Positions 50,001 to 60,348 of a DNA stretch of 64,000 nucleotides are shown one piece after another (positions within the stretch are counted from its first letter, which is position 1; each line of letters opens with the position of its first letter). The translations under genes were made by a program, and so were the position numbers. The notes below the pieces were generated by a model. The model was not told where the DNA came from, did no database searches, and worked only from the letters and a program-made list of their open reading frames with translations. This DNA is from Ecdyonurus torrentis (lineage: Eukaryota; Arthropoda; Insecta; Ephemeroptera; Heptageniidae). The stretch covers positions 5,444,419 through 5,508,418 of the forward strand of contig OX439133.1 in the NCBI GenBank assembly GCA_949318235.1. Reading direction: 5' to 3'.

Positions 50001-52128
50001 TTTGATTGAGGTTTGAAGCTTCTTTTGCTATTAAAATAATAAAAATGTCGTTTTTCCTATGCTGGCCTATGTATTCCTGACCAACAAAATGGTGGCTCTT
50101 AAATATGAGTGCAACCGGTCATGGGTAATGGATATGGTTAAGATGGTCAGCATTATAAGTTACATTATCACAAAATAACAACATTATTTGTGATTTTTAC
50201 AATATACAGCGACTATTCAACGCAGCATAATTTTTTCTTTTCTTTTTTGCCCTGTGTGAACAAAACAAATATACTTACTTCCATCTTCAAATTGTCCCCA
50301 GCCACTGAAAGAGGTCAAAGTTCCAACAAAAGTGGTACCAACATCAGACCAACGTGGCATGCGGATTGGTTGAACAAAACCTAGAAATTTTGAAAATTAA
50401 GTCCATTATATTTCTTAACTTGGTTGTATAGCGCTTCTGAAGTCACTTAACAGCGTAGAACACGTTAAAAAAAACATTCTAATATCCTAACATGTCTAAA
50501 TATCAACGTTGATTTTGCCAGAGCTATTTATTTCTAACTTATTTTCCATTCCTAAAATGACAGCTGCGGGTTTGTGACGTCACAGCTTACTAGTCCACGC
50601 GCGTGGAAACCTGTGACGTCACAAATCCGCAGCTGTAATTTTGTGAATGTAAAATAAATTAAAAATCAATGACTCCGGACAAATCAACGTTGATAGGTGT
50701 ATTAGAATATTAGATTTTTTTTGTTCAAAGTGTTCTAGGCCTTTAATGTTTCTGTTTGAATAACCAAGCTTGAATACGTCATAACCCTTAAGATTGCAAA
50801 ACTGAATCCACAAATCAACTGAACTTACTTGATAGAGCGACTTGAGGTAAAATAATCAATGCGATATCATTTGAAGGCCAAGCATACGCAGGGTGCATTA
50901 TAATTCTAAGTGAAGTATACACGGAACGTTCTGGAGGATTTTGGTACAAATTTTGTGTTCCCAAGTATACATCCACAGAGGAAGAGCTGAAATTATATTA
51001 CATTAATTAATTATTTGGTCATTTATTAACTCAATTATTCATTTATCATCCAAAACTACAGTCCGTGCCATCTAAGGATGCAACCAATAAGAGAGCGCCT
51101 AAAATCTCTCCATATAGTTAACATTACCCCACCTCCTAGCGACCTTCAGCGCTTGAGTGTCTATTGGCTCGTGGCTCGATTTCGATTAATCGCAAACATC
51201 CTTACGTGGCACGGACTGTATCCAGTCCGGAGAATTTAAGAATACTTTAAAGTCAGTTAAAAATCCAACAATCGATTATTTGTTTAATAGAAACATTAAA
51301 TTATTACTATTTTTTAAATACACTCTAAAAATTAGTGCATTACTTTAGTTACGAATTTAACTTATTTAAGATATACACTTTTAAGTTATTATGAGTAGCT
51401 AAAATAATGCATAGTAGTAAATTATTAACAATAGCAATTTTTACTTAAAATAGCTTAAAAAAAACAACTTAAAACAACTTAAATTAGCTATTTTTAATAA
51501 CTTGCTAAAATGCATTATTTTAGCTACTCATAATAACTTAAAAGTGATTATCTTAAAGCCATTGACCACATAAAACAACATATGCTTTTTAATGAATAAA
51601 CACGAAATGGGATCTTCAAAACTGATGACAATTTTTACCAGAATGTTAATGTAGCCCCACAAGAGAGCGTAAAAATACTGTAAAGTATGCAATTTGCGTA
51701 AAAATTCATGTTTATGACGTCAGAAACATGCAAAAATTAGTATGAAAATGTTGTGCGTGTTGCATAAATCGAATTTTCTTATCACTGCTACGGGGCTACT
51801 GTTGGGTTTTCAGACAAACTAAAGTTATTTATGTAAATCCCATCAAATGTTTAGTGATATAAATGCTTAAGTTTTTCTCTGGTCTATTCCTTGTTAGAAT
51901 TCGTAACTAAAGTAATGCATCATTTTTTAGAGTGTAGTTATTGCTGCTCCTTACCCCTCCACACAATGTGCTGCAGTAAGCACGACCGTATCACTGATAA
52001 GAGATCCTCCACAGAATGACCCAGTGTTCATCCAGAGGTCAGCCATGTATGGGAACTGACCATGGCTAGCAACACTGCCACCGATAATACGTTCAGTCAA
52101 GCCTGGAAATAATCATTTATATAAATAA

Positions 52129-52183
<55 letters not shown>

Positions 52184-52188
52184 ATGAA

Positions 52189-52279
<91 letters not shown>

Positions 52280-52284
52280 ATGAA

Positions 52285-52348
<64 letters not shown>

Positions 52349-52374
52349 AAATAAATAAATAAATAAATAAATAA

Positions 52375-52405
<31 letters not shown>

Positions 52406-52430
52406 ATATATAAATAAATAAATATATATA

Positions 52431-52514
<84 letters not shown>

Positions 52515-53606
52515 AAATAAATAAATAATAAATAAATAATAGTATTTATTGTTCAAACAATAAATTAGCAGCAGATGAAATATACATAATAAATTAATAT
52601 TTATTTATATTGAAGTTATTTTGAAAACATAGAATATGGGGTAACTAAATTTGTTCTATTTTATTCCCTCTATCCATCCCTACTTCTGTCCAATTAATTC
52701 TTTTCACCCTTCCATCAACTTCTTACTTCTTTCCTTGATGATTTAAAGCCATAGACCACATAAAACAACATGTGCTTTTTAATGAATAAACACGAAATGG
52801 GATCTTCAAAACTGATGACAATTTTTACAAGAATGTTAATGTAGCCCCACGAGAGAGCGTGAAAAAACTGTAAAGAATGCAATTTCCGTGAAAATTCATG
52901 TTTATGGCGTGAGAAACATGCAAAAATTAGTATGAAAATGTTGTGCGTATATCAAATTTTCTGATCACTGCTACGGGGATACTGTTGGGTTTTAAGACAA
53001 ACTAAATTTATTAATGTAAGTTCCATCAAGTGTTTTGTGATATAAATGCTTATGTTTTTCTCTGGTCTATTCCTTTAAGAGTATATTAAGTAGTTTTATT
53101 AGATTAATTCTTTACCTCTAGTTGGAGGTGCAGCATTCAAAACAGGCTTCACATTTCTTGGGCTTGCCTGAAAAATAGTATAATTAGTTACGTTCAAACG
53201 TTTCGTATTGAGATTTTAATAGAATAGAGAGATGAGGAATTGCTAAAAATATGAAAATTTTTGTATTTTATACTGACTATATAATACAACGAAAAAGACA
53301 ATCATATTACTTGATGACTTCTTATCAAAGCATAATTAGCATTGAATGTTGCAGTATGCATTAAAATAATCCATTTCATTGTGCTCCAATATGCCACCCC
53401 CCTTTTTATTCTGTAGGGCATGCTTTCGACCAAAATAAAAACAATAATGTACCCCGAAAAAAGTTTCTAAAAATAAAAGGAAAGTAAATACTCGAATTTT
53501 ATGTAATAATGAAAATTAAATATATGACCCACCTGACCCATATAGCTGCTCGATTTTAGAAACAAAAACTCTTTGCATTTTGGAAAAAAAAAACTAATTA
53601 AAATTC

Positions 53607-53659
<53 letters not shown>

Positions 53660-54190
53660 ATTTTGAATTTTACGAGAACCGTTGAATTGTTACCAATATC
53701 CACACAGAAAACTTAAATATAAGAAATTATTCAGATACATATTGATCTTGTTTCGAAAAAAGGCCTATCTCGTATTTTGTCAGGGGAAGCAAAAGCCCTA
53801 TCTCGTTTTTTGTCGGAAACGAGATAGGCCTTTTGCTTCCACTGAAAAAACGAGATAGGCCTTTTGCTTCCCCTGACAAAATACGAGATAAGCCTTTTTT
53901 TCACAACAATATCGATATAACTAATAATATAAGTAACTCTTTAGTACAAACTAATAACATTTTTGGAAAAAGTTTAAAGAGTAACTCGTTCGTATAAACG
54001 TAATTTCTTTAGCGGTAAATAGTTAACTTTTTAGATTCTAAAAAACTTTGTATGTATCTAAAGAATTTATTATAAAAAAAAAAGTCCAAATAGTAACTCT
54101 TTAGATAATTTTTTCCATGCACAAATATAATAATAAAAAATTTACCTGAGCTGCTGCCAAACAAAGTGCAATACAAATCCACGACTTCAT
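46846..54190 (-). CDS. Secreted chymotrypsin-like serine protease (S1), 7 exons
   Basis: Joining seven exons (54190-54146, 53167-53116, 52102-51955, 50986-50829, 50380-50279, 48946-48810, 47016-46846) gives 270 codons with consistent phases and GT..AG introns. Residues 1-16 are a signal peptide (MKSWICIALCLAAAQ). A propeptide ends GLTER|IIGG at residues 33-41, the usual zymogen cleavage point. The triad is His78 (TAAHC), Asp122 (NDIALI) and Ser217 (GDSGGP). Six cysteines pair as 42-58, 168-182 and 191-220 (chymotrypsin numbering), the layout of crustacean chymotrypsins/brachyurins, with similar SGWG and VPVISNADC motifs. By simple alignment position 189 is Asn211, not the Asp of trypsins, so the S1 preference cannot be called. 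A digestive or immune extracellular role is inference. Every intron holds mobile or simple repeats, yet the coding sequence shows no lesion. Confidence 0.93.
47291..47570. mobile_element. Family B MITE B6, right end lost (protease intron 6)
   Basis: TTAAAGACGTAGAACACCTTG at the left, opposing arms with AACGTCACGG and TGTGACGTCATA. It fades out after TTTAGGTATGTAAGGATAT. Confidence 0.82.
47636..48493. mobile_element. 858-bp hAT-type non-autonomous element (protease intron 6)
   Basis: Ends CAGGGGCGGATCCAGG / CCTGGATCCGCCCCTG with an exact 8-bp target duplication GTACTTGG at 47628-47635 and 48494-48501. G/C-rich subterminal tracts and GCGCCTTCGGCGCAA-type hairpins face an AT-rich centre without a transposase frame. 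Confidence 0.93.
48565..48675. mobile_element. Family M MITE, copy M2 (protease intron 6)
   Basis: TAATGCTGTTCGTAAACCCT and AGGGTTTACGAACAGCATTA are inverted ends. The interior is shared with M1. Similarity may extend outward into AATCAAGACA. Confidence 0.88.
48810..48946 (-). CDS. Protease exon 6
   Basis: Encodes SISDELKFLTNVPVISNADC through NTYNGCL. Donor CTG|GTAAAT, acceptor TTTCAG. Holds Cys168, Cys182 and Cys191. Confidence 0.93.
49030..49832 (+). mobile_element. 3' fragment of a non-LTR retrotransposon, antisense in protease intron 5
   Basis: A frame at 49049-49375 encodes the C-terminal part of a non-LTR reverse transcriptase protein (VHKILHDGFMPPYL, RLWNVLPKKVR, then NVFKSYIEKDL), followed by a 450-bp 3' UTR ending GCCTTAATAAAGTTAC and a (TTA)n tail. 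Such WN.LP..FK tails are typical of CR1/Jockey-group ORF2. It is 5'-truncated and differs from the LINE at 22218. Confidence 0.85.
49831..50121 (+). mobile_element. Family G MITE, copy G5 (protease intron 5)
   Basis: TATACCCTTTGCACATCC to GTGCAACCGGTC. It directly follows the LINE tail. Confidence 0.88.
50279..50380 (-). CDS. Protease exon 5
   Basis: Encodes FVQPIRMPRWSDVG to SFSGWGQFEDG. Donor A|GTAAGT, acceptor TTTCTAG. Confidence 0.93.
50447..50746. mobile_element. Family B MITE, copy B7 (protease intron 4)
   Basis: TTAACAGCGTAGAACACGTT to GTGTTCTAGGCCTTTAA. It makes up about two thirds of the 448-bp intron. Confidence 0.9.
50829..50986 (-). CDS. Protease exon 4 (catalytic Asp)
   Basis: Encodes SSSVDVYLGTQ to WPSNDIALIILPQ. 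Donor A|GTAAGT, acceptor ATTTCAG. Confidence 0.94.
51059..51218. mobile_element. Tc1/mariner-type MITE with TA target duplication (protease intron 3)
   Basis: CAGTCCGTGCCA..AAGGATG at the left and CATCCTTACGTGGCACGGACTG at the right, with TA on each side (51057-51058, 51219-51220). Confidence 0.85.
51321..51935. mobile_element. Family C MITE C5, split by A17 (protease intron 3)
   Basis: CACTCTAAAAATTAGTGCAT at the left and TGCATCATTTTTTAGAGTG at the right, with a family A copy inserted at the TTAA of the right arm. Confidence 0.9.
51553..51893 (-). mobile_element. Family A MITE, copy A17, nested in C5
   Basis: TTAAAGCCATTGACCACAT to GGTCTATTCCTTG. The last TTAA is altered. Confidence 0.9.
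51955..52102 (-). CDS. Protease exon 3 (activation site and catalytic His)
   Basis: Encodes LTERIIGGSVASHGQFPYM to SLISDTVVLTAAHCVEG. Donor GG|GTAAGG, acceptor TTTCCAG. Confidence 0.95.
52118..52541. repeat. (AAAT)n microsatellite (protease intron 2)
   Basis: About 420 bp of ATAA units with ATGAATA and AATATATA variants. It starts about 15 bp upstream of exon 3's splice acceptor. Confidence 0.97.
52743..53088 (-). mobile_element. Family A MITE, copy A18 (protease intron 2)
   Basis: TTAAAGCCATAGACCACAT to GGTCTATTCCTTTAA, 27 bp from exon 2. Confidence 0.93.
53116..53167 (-). CDS. Protease exon 2 (propeptide)
   Basis: Encodes ASPRNVKPVLNAAPPTR plus one base. Donor G|GTAAAG, acceptor TTTTTCAG. 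Confidence 0.88.
53609..53658. repeat. Poly-A tract (protease intron 1)
   Basis: About 50 consecutive A residues on the plus strand. Confidence 0.97.
53754..53901. repeat. Palindromic element Q (protease intron 1)
   Basis: AGGCCTATCTCGTATTTTGT..CAGGGGAAGCAAAAG at the left pairs with CTTTTGCTTCCCCTG..ACAAAATACGAGATAAGCCT at the right. CTATCTCGTTTTTTGTC is repeated in the loop, so several foldings are possible. Confidence 0.85.
54146..54190 (-). CDS. Protease exon 1 (signal peptide)
   Basis: ATG with 15 codons, MKSWICIALCLAAAQ, ending exactly in phase 0 at CAG|GTAAAT. A short hydrophobic core and small residues at the end fit a signal peptide. Confidence 0.88.
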
Positions 54191-54239
54191 GCTTGCAAAT
54201 CTAATGAAAAAATTGAATATTTTACACATAATTTAAGTA

Positions 54240-54246
54240 TTATATA
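54240..54246 (-). promoter_or_regulatory. Putative TATA box of the protease gene
   Basis: TATATAA on the minus strand lies about 50 bp upstream of the start codon. A start site about 30 bp downstream would give a roughly 20-base leader. In AT-rich DNA this may be chance. Confidence 0.35.
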
Positions 54247-54551
54247 GTTTTGAATCTTATCTTAAAATATCTCTAGAAAAACAAAAACAAATAATTTTAT
54301 CTTATTATAGATAATCTTGTTTTCTTTCAAAAAAATGAAATCTTTGTTTTTTTTTTCAAGGTAAATGTCAATCTTTAATTTAACTATGAAAAAAATATTG
54401 CGTTAACATTTTAACTATAATCCACAGTATGGATAATATGAGATTATCAATTTGATTGATTTGAGTAGAGAATGTGCTCTCATTTAACGTAAGAAAGATT
54501 CAAAACAATTTATACCATTTCTTTCTCCCACTCTAAAAATTAGTGCATTAC

Positions 54552-54895
54552 TTAAAGGAATAGACCAGAGAAAAACATAAGCATTTATATTACAAAACAC
54601 TTGATGGGATTTACAGAAATAACATTAGTTTGTCTCAAAACCCAACTGTAGCTCCGTAGCAGTGATTAGAAAATTCAATTTATGCAACCCGCACAACATT
54701 TTCATACTAATTTTTGCATTTTTCTGACGTCATAAATATGAAAAGACACTCAAATTGCATACTTTACAGTATTTTCACGCTCTCGCGTGGGGTTACATTA
54801 ACATTCTGGTAAAAATTGTCAACAGTTTTGAAGATCTCATTTCGTGTTTATTCAATAAAAAAGCACATGTTGTTTTATGTGGTCTATGCCTTTAA
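54552..54895 (+). mobile_element. Family A MITE, copy A19, in a family C remnant
   Basis: TTAAAGGAATAGACCAGAG to GGTCTATGCCTTTAA. A C end (CACTCTAAAAATTAGTGCAT, about 54530-54549) abuts its left side. Confidence 0.93.
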
Positions 54896-54896
54896 A

Positions 54897-54959
54897 CCAG
54901 CCCATGTTTGTTAGTGCTTACATATGGCGTCGTCTTTAACATGATGCAAACACCCTATA
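54897..54959 (+). repeat. Family E right-end fragment
   Basis: AGCCCATGTTTGTTAGTGCT to CAAACACCCTATA, sharing its terminal TATAG with E8. Confidence 0.7.
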
Positions 54960-55262
54960 GGGTGTCTCCACATTACGTCATATTTAATGCGCTTGGAGGC
55001 CATACTGGAGTAGTGATAAACATTGCTGAGTATAGGACAAACTTCATTTAAGGCAATTCTTTTTGGGAAATCGCTTAATTTTTTGTTATTGTCATTTTTC
55101 TCACATACTTGAGATACTAATTCAACATATTTACAGCATCAATGCTCTCAAAAATATTGCATGGTGTTTTTAAACTGGCAAAATGAGTTATTTTCCTATG
55201 CCAACCCTGTTATTGAGTGATCCAAAATGGCGTTGACTTTAACATGAATGCAATCACCCTAT
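54956..55262 (+). mobile_element. Family E MITE, copy E8
   Basis: TATAGGGTGTCTCCACATTA to GAATGCAATCACCCTA. Confidence 0.92.
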
Positions 55263-56479
<1,217 letters not shown>

Positions 56480-56583
56480 CTGACTATAAGCAATTTCGCT
56501 CACATCCGCTTCCGTTTTGCAGTACTGCGCATGCATAGTAAGTGGAAACGGAAGTGGATGTAACCAAAATCACTTATAGTCAG
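56480..56583. mobile_element. Palindromic MITE P
   Basis: TGACTATAAGCAATTTCGCT..ACATCCGCTTCCGTTTT at the left pairs with AAACGGAAGTGGATGTAACC..AATCACTTATAGTCA at the right (arms about 40 bp). The loop has TGCGCATGCATAG. Confidence 0.8.
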
Positions 56584-56593
56584 ACTCAAAACA

Positions 56594-56788
56594 ATTGAGT
56601 GCGTCTGTTTACTCTAAAAAACAGAAAAAGGAAGTTCCGGAAAAGGAAAACATGTGACGGTAAAAGTGGGAGAAAAGTTGGTGAGAGAAGAAAGCTAACC
56701 TTGAGGTACCTCCCACTTTTAGCATCACGTGGTTTCCTCTTCCGGTCACTTTCTTTTCCGTATTTTGAGTAAACAGAAACAGTCATTA
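56594..56788. mobile_element. Family I MITE, compact copy
   Basis: GTTTACTCTAAAAAACAG..GAAAACATGTGACGGTAAAA at the left is inverted to TACCTCCCACTTTTAGCATC..TTTTGAGTAAACAGAAAC at the right. Abuts D3. Confidence 0.85.
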
Positions 56789-57102
56789 GCTCGTTCTGCA
56801 AAGTCAGACTTCCGGCGCAACTTTTGTGTCGATATGTTCCTTTGTTATAACAGCTGATTATGACTTCGTTACCTGTTTACTACGTTTATACATATGGTCG
56901 ATCATTGTTATTTCTTCGTTTAGAACTTTGAACTTGATAAGAATGAAAGAAACTCCACACAAAAAAGTTCCATGCTCTTCATGTGACTCAATTTTTGTCA
57001 ATTTTGTTAGCTCAAAAAACAAGATCAAACAATGAATGTGTCGTATTTTGTTGGTCAGCCAATCACTGTTGTTGAGATTCACTTTACTTTACAGAACAAG
57101 CT
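56789..57102 (+). mobile_element. Family D MITE, copy D3
   Basis: TA-flanked GCTCGTTCTG to CAGAACAAGC. Differs from D2 at only a few positions by eye. Confidence 0.92.
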
Positions 57103-57505
57103 ATTGTTTCTTTATCAGTCAATAGGTAAATTCTGCTTACGTATTCTTTTTCTCTGTGTATATTATATATATATATTTTTTACAGAGAAAATGGATTTAA
57201 AAAATATTCTAACCATAACAGAGAGAGAGTTACCGATAAATTTTATTGCATAAAACACGCAAAATTTTATAGAAAAAAAAAGTTTATATATTTTTTTTCA
57301 GATAAAAACCTCACAGGAATCTTATCCGATTATTGATTTATTTATTGGTTTTTCTTTTATCCCTTAGGTACCAATAAATCAATCATTTCGTTAATTAATT
57401 TTTTATTGATTGCTTTAAGTGCAGCTGTTTTTTTTTAGATAATAATATAATAATTTATTAAAAATATATCATAAGTAATTAGGGATATTCTATAATTATA
57501 GGCTA
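57103..57505. other. AT-rich spacer
   Basis: No gene was recognised. Confidence 0.45.
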
Positions 57506-57814
57506 TATAGGGTGTATGCGGATGACGTCATATTTAATGCGCTTGGAGGCCATACTGGAGTAGTGAATAACATTGCTCAGCATAGGACAAACTTCATTTC
57601 AGCCAATTTTCTTTAAGAAATCTGTCAATTTTTTGTTATTCTTATATTTTTCACATACTTGAGATACTAATTCAACATATTTACAGCATCAATGCTCTTA
57701 AAAATATTGTATAGTGTGTTTTAACTGGCAAAATAATTTATTTTCCTATGCCACCTATGTTAATGAGTTATCCAACATGGCGTTGACTTTAACATGAATG
57801 CATACACCCTATAG
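57506..57814 (+). mobile_element. Family E MITE, copy E9
   Basis: TATAGGGTGTATGCGGATGA to GCATACACCCTATAGG. Confidence 0.94.
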
Positions 57815-57822
57815 GTAAAGGG

Positions 57823-58135
57823 TATAAAGGGTGTATGCATTCATGTTAAAGTCGACGCCATGTTGGATCACTAAATAACATGGGCTAGTATAGGAAAATG
57901 ACACATTTTGCCAGTTTAAAAATACTTCGTAATTTTTTTGTGATGAGCATTGATGCTGTTAACAGGTTGAATTAGTACCTCAAGTATGTGAGAAAAATAA
58001 TAATGACCAAAAAAAGCTAAATTTCCAAAGATAATAGGCAAAAACTACGTTTTTCATATGCTGAGCAATGTTATTTATTGCTCAAGAAGAGCATTGAAAA
58101 GCATTCAGAATGACGTCATGCGTACACACACTATA
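57823..58135 (-). mobile_element. Family E MITE, copy E10 (variant)
   Basis: TATAAAGGGTGTATGCATTC to CATGCGTACACACACTATA, 8 bp from E9 and inverted to it. Shares the variant end with E3. Confidence 0.9.
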
Positions 58136-58390
58136 TGCATTTTAAATGAGATATAATTATTTGTATATATTATGCATTTTAATTAATAATTTCTATATTA
58201 TATTTTAGCTATAAAATAAGCTATATAACAACTCAAGCATATTGATTAAATTTTCTACCTGCTTTGAGTTTAAATTTAAAAACATTTCATTGATATAAAT
58301 AACAAATATTTTATTATTTGCTTTAAAAGGGATTCTGTGTCACCTAAATTTGTATACTTAATTTAGTAAACTTTGTCACCCTCGTTTTAG
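58136..58390. other. AT-rich spacer
   Basis: No gene was recognised. Confidence 0.45.

Positions 58391-58472
<82 letters not shown>
58391..58472. repeat. (TC)n microsatellite
   Basis: About 80 bp of TC. Confidence 0.97.
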
Positions 58473-58476
<4 letters not shown>

Positions 58477-58545
58477 CTTCCATTCTCTGTCTCTCTCCCT
58501 CATCTTTTAATCTCTGTCTCTGTTTCTCTCTCAAGCCTTTTATTG

Positions 58546-59024
<479 letters not shown>

Positions 59025-59454
59025 CTTTCTCTCTCCCTCTATCTTTTTCTCTGCCAGTCTCTCTGTATATTTCTCTCTCACCTTTTCTATTCACTCTCCA
59101 TATCTCTGGCTCTCTCACCCTCTATGCTCTCACTGTCTATATCTCTATTTATATATTTCTCTCTCACCCCTCTATTCTCTCTCTCTCTCCTCTATTATTC
59201 CACTTTGTTTACATTAATAATGAAGTTGCCACTACTTTAACTATAATTAATAAAATATTATTTAATAAGCAACGGTGATAAAACAATATTAATAAGTTCA
59301 ACTTAAATGAGGATACTTTAAGAAAGTTAATTATTTATTTACTTTTTATTTATACAATCTATTTTAGACAATTTTGTTGTAAATATTTATATAAAAACAT
59401 AGTTTTTTATTTTGTATATCACAGAGTTTATAATGGCCTTAAAGCTCTTGTCAG
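59025..59454. other. Decayed simple repeat then AT-rich spacer
   Basis: TCTCTCTCACC and TATATCTC remnants run to about 59200. The rest is AT-rich without a gene. Confidence 0.5.
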
Positions 59455-60124
59455 CTTACTTTTTTATCATTTAGAATACTAGATTAATAATTACCATACC
59501 TTATTATTTAGGAATTAGACACCAAAACATTGATTTTGTATTTATTTTCACTTTGACGGTTATTTCACGCATCTGACGTCACAATGTACCAATGGGACCG
59601 TGATGGCGTGCAAAGAACTTAAAGGCGTAGAACACTTTGAACAAAAAGCATGTCTAAAATATCCTAACATACCTGAATATCAACGTTAATTTGGCCGGAG
59701 TCATTGATTTCTAATTTATTTGCCATTTACAAAATGAGAGCTGCGGGTTTGTGTCGTAAGGGCTCGACTGTTTTCGCGCACGTGGACTAGTGAAATGTGA
59801 CGTCATAAACCCGCATTTGTCATTTTGTAAATGGAAAGTAAATTAGAAATCAATGACTCTGGTCCAATTAACGTTGAAATTTAGATATGTTAGGACATTA
59901 GGCAAGTTTTTTGTTCAAGGTGTTCTATGCCTTTAAGGGAGGTACTTAAATTAATCACGTAAATAGAGCGGTGACTGTGATTGGCGGCGGTACATACTGA
60001 CGTTAGATGCGTGAAATAACCGTCAAAATGAAAATAAATACAAAATCAACGTGTTGGTGTCTAATTCATGGATAATAAGGTATGTTAATAATCAATCTAG
60101 TATTTTAAATGATAAAAAAGTAAG
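59455..60124. mobile_element. Foldback element F with B8 in its centre
   Basis: CTTACTTTTTTATCATTTAG..ATTAGACACCAAAACATTGA..GGTTATTTCACGCATCTGAC (59455-59580) is inverted at 59998-60124. A family B MITE occupies the middle. The right end lies 13 bp from the lectin stop codon. Confidence 0.88.
59619..59936. mobile_element. Family B MITE, copy B8, nested in F
   Basis: TTAAAGGCGTAGAACACTTTG to GGTGTTCTATGCCTTTAA. Confidence 0.93.
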
Positions 60125-60136
60125 TAAACAAGGACT

Positions 60137-60348
60137 TTAATCCAGTTGCTCACATATGAAATGATACATCAGTTCGCAAGGTACATCCCACCACTTCTCT
60201 CCTAGCAAGTTAAGGCATACGTCACAGAGGCCAGGTTCTTCAGGAACTCCTTCGTGCCAAGCCGTGAATGTGAACACCTGACCAAGACTGGACCAAAACC
60301 AACCTCCACGAGTCTTCAGACCTGAGACCCAGTAGTCCGAGAGTAGAC
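60137..60348 (-). CDS. Lectin last exon
   Basis: Acceptor ATTCCAG. Encodes LLSDYWVSGLKTRGG to FICEQLD-stop. ATTAAA, a variant polyadenylation signal, overlaps the TAA stop. Confidence 0.85.

Noticed and set aside
56826..57082. Overlapping ~70-codon frames in the D copies
   Set aside because: Identical frames occur in D2 because the element is repeated. Opposite-strand frames are equally long, and nothing indicates coding selection.
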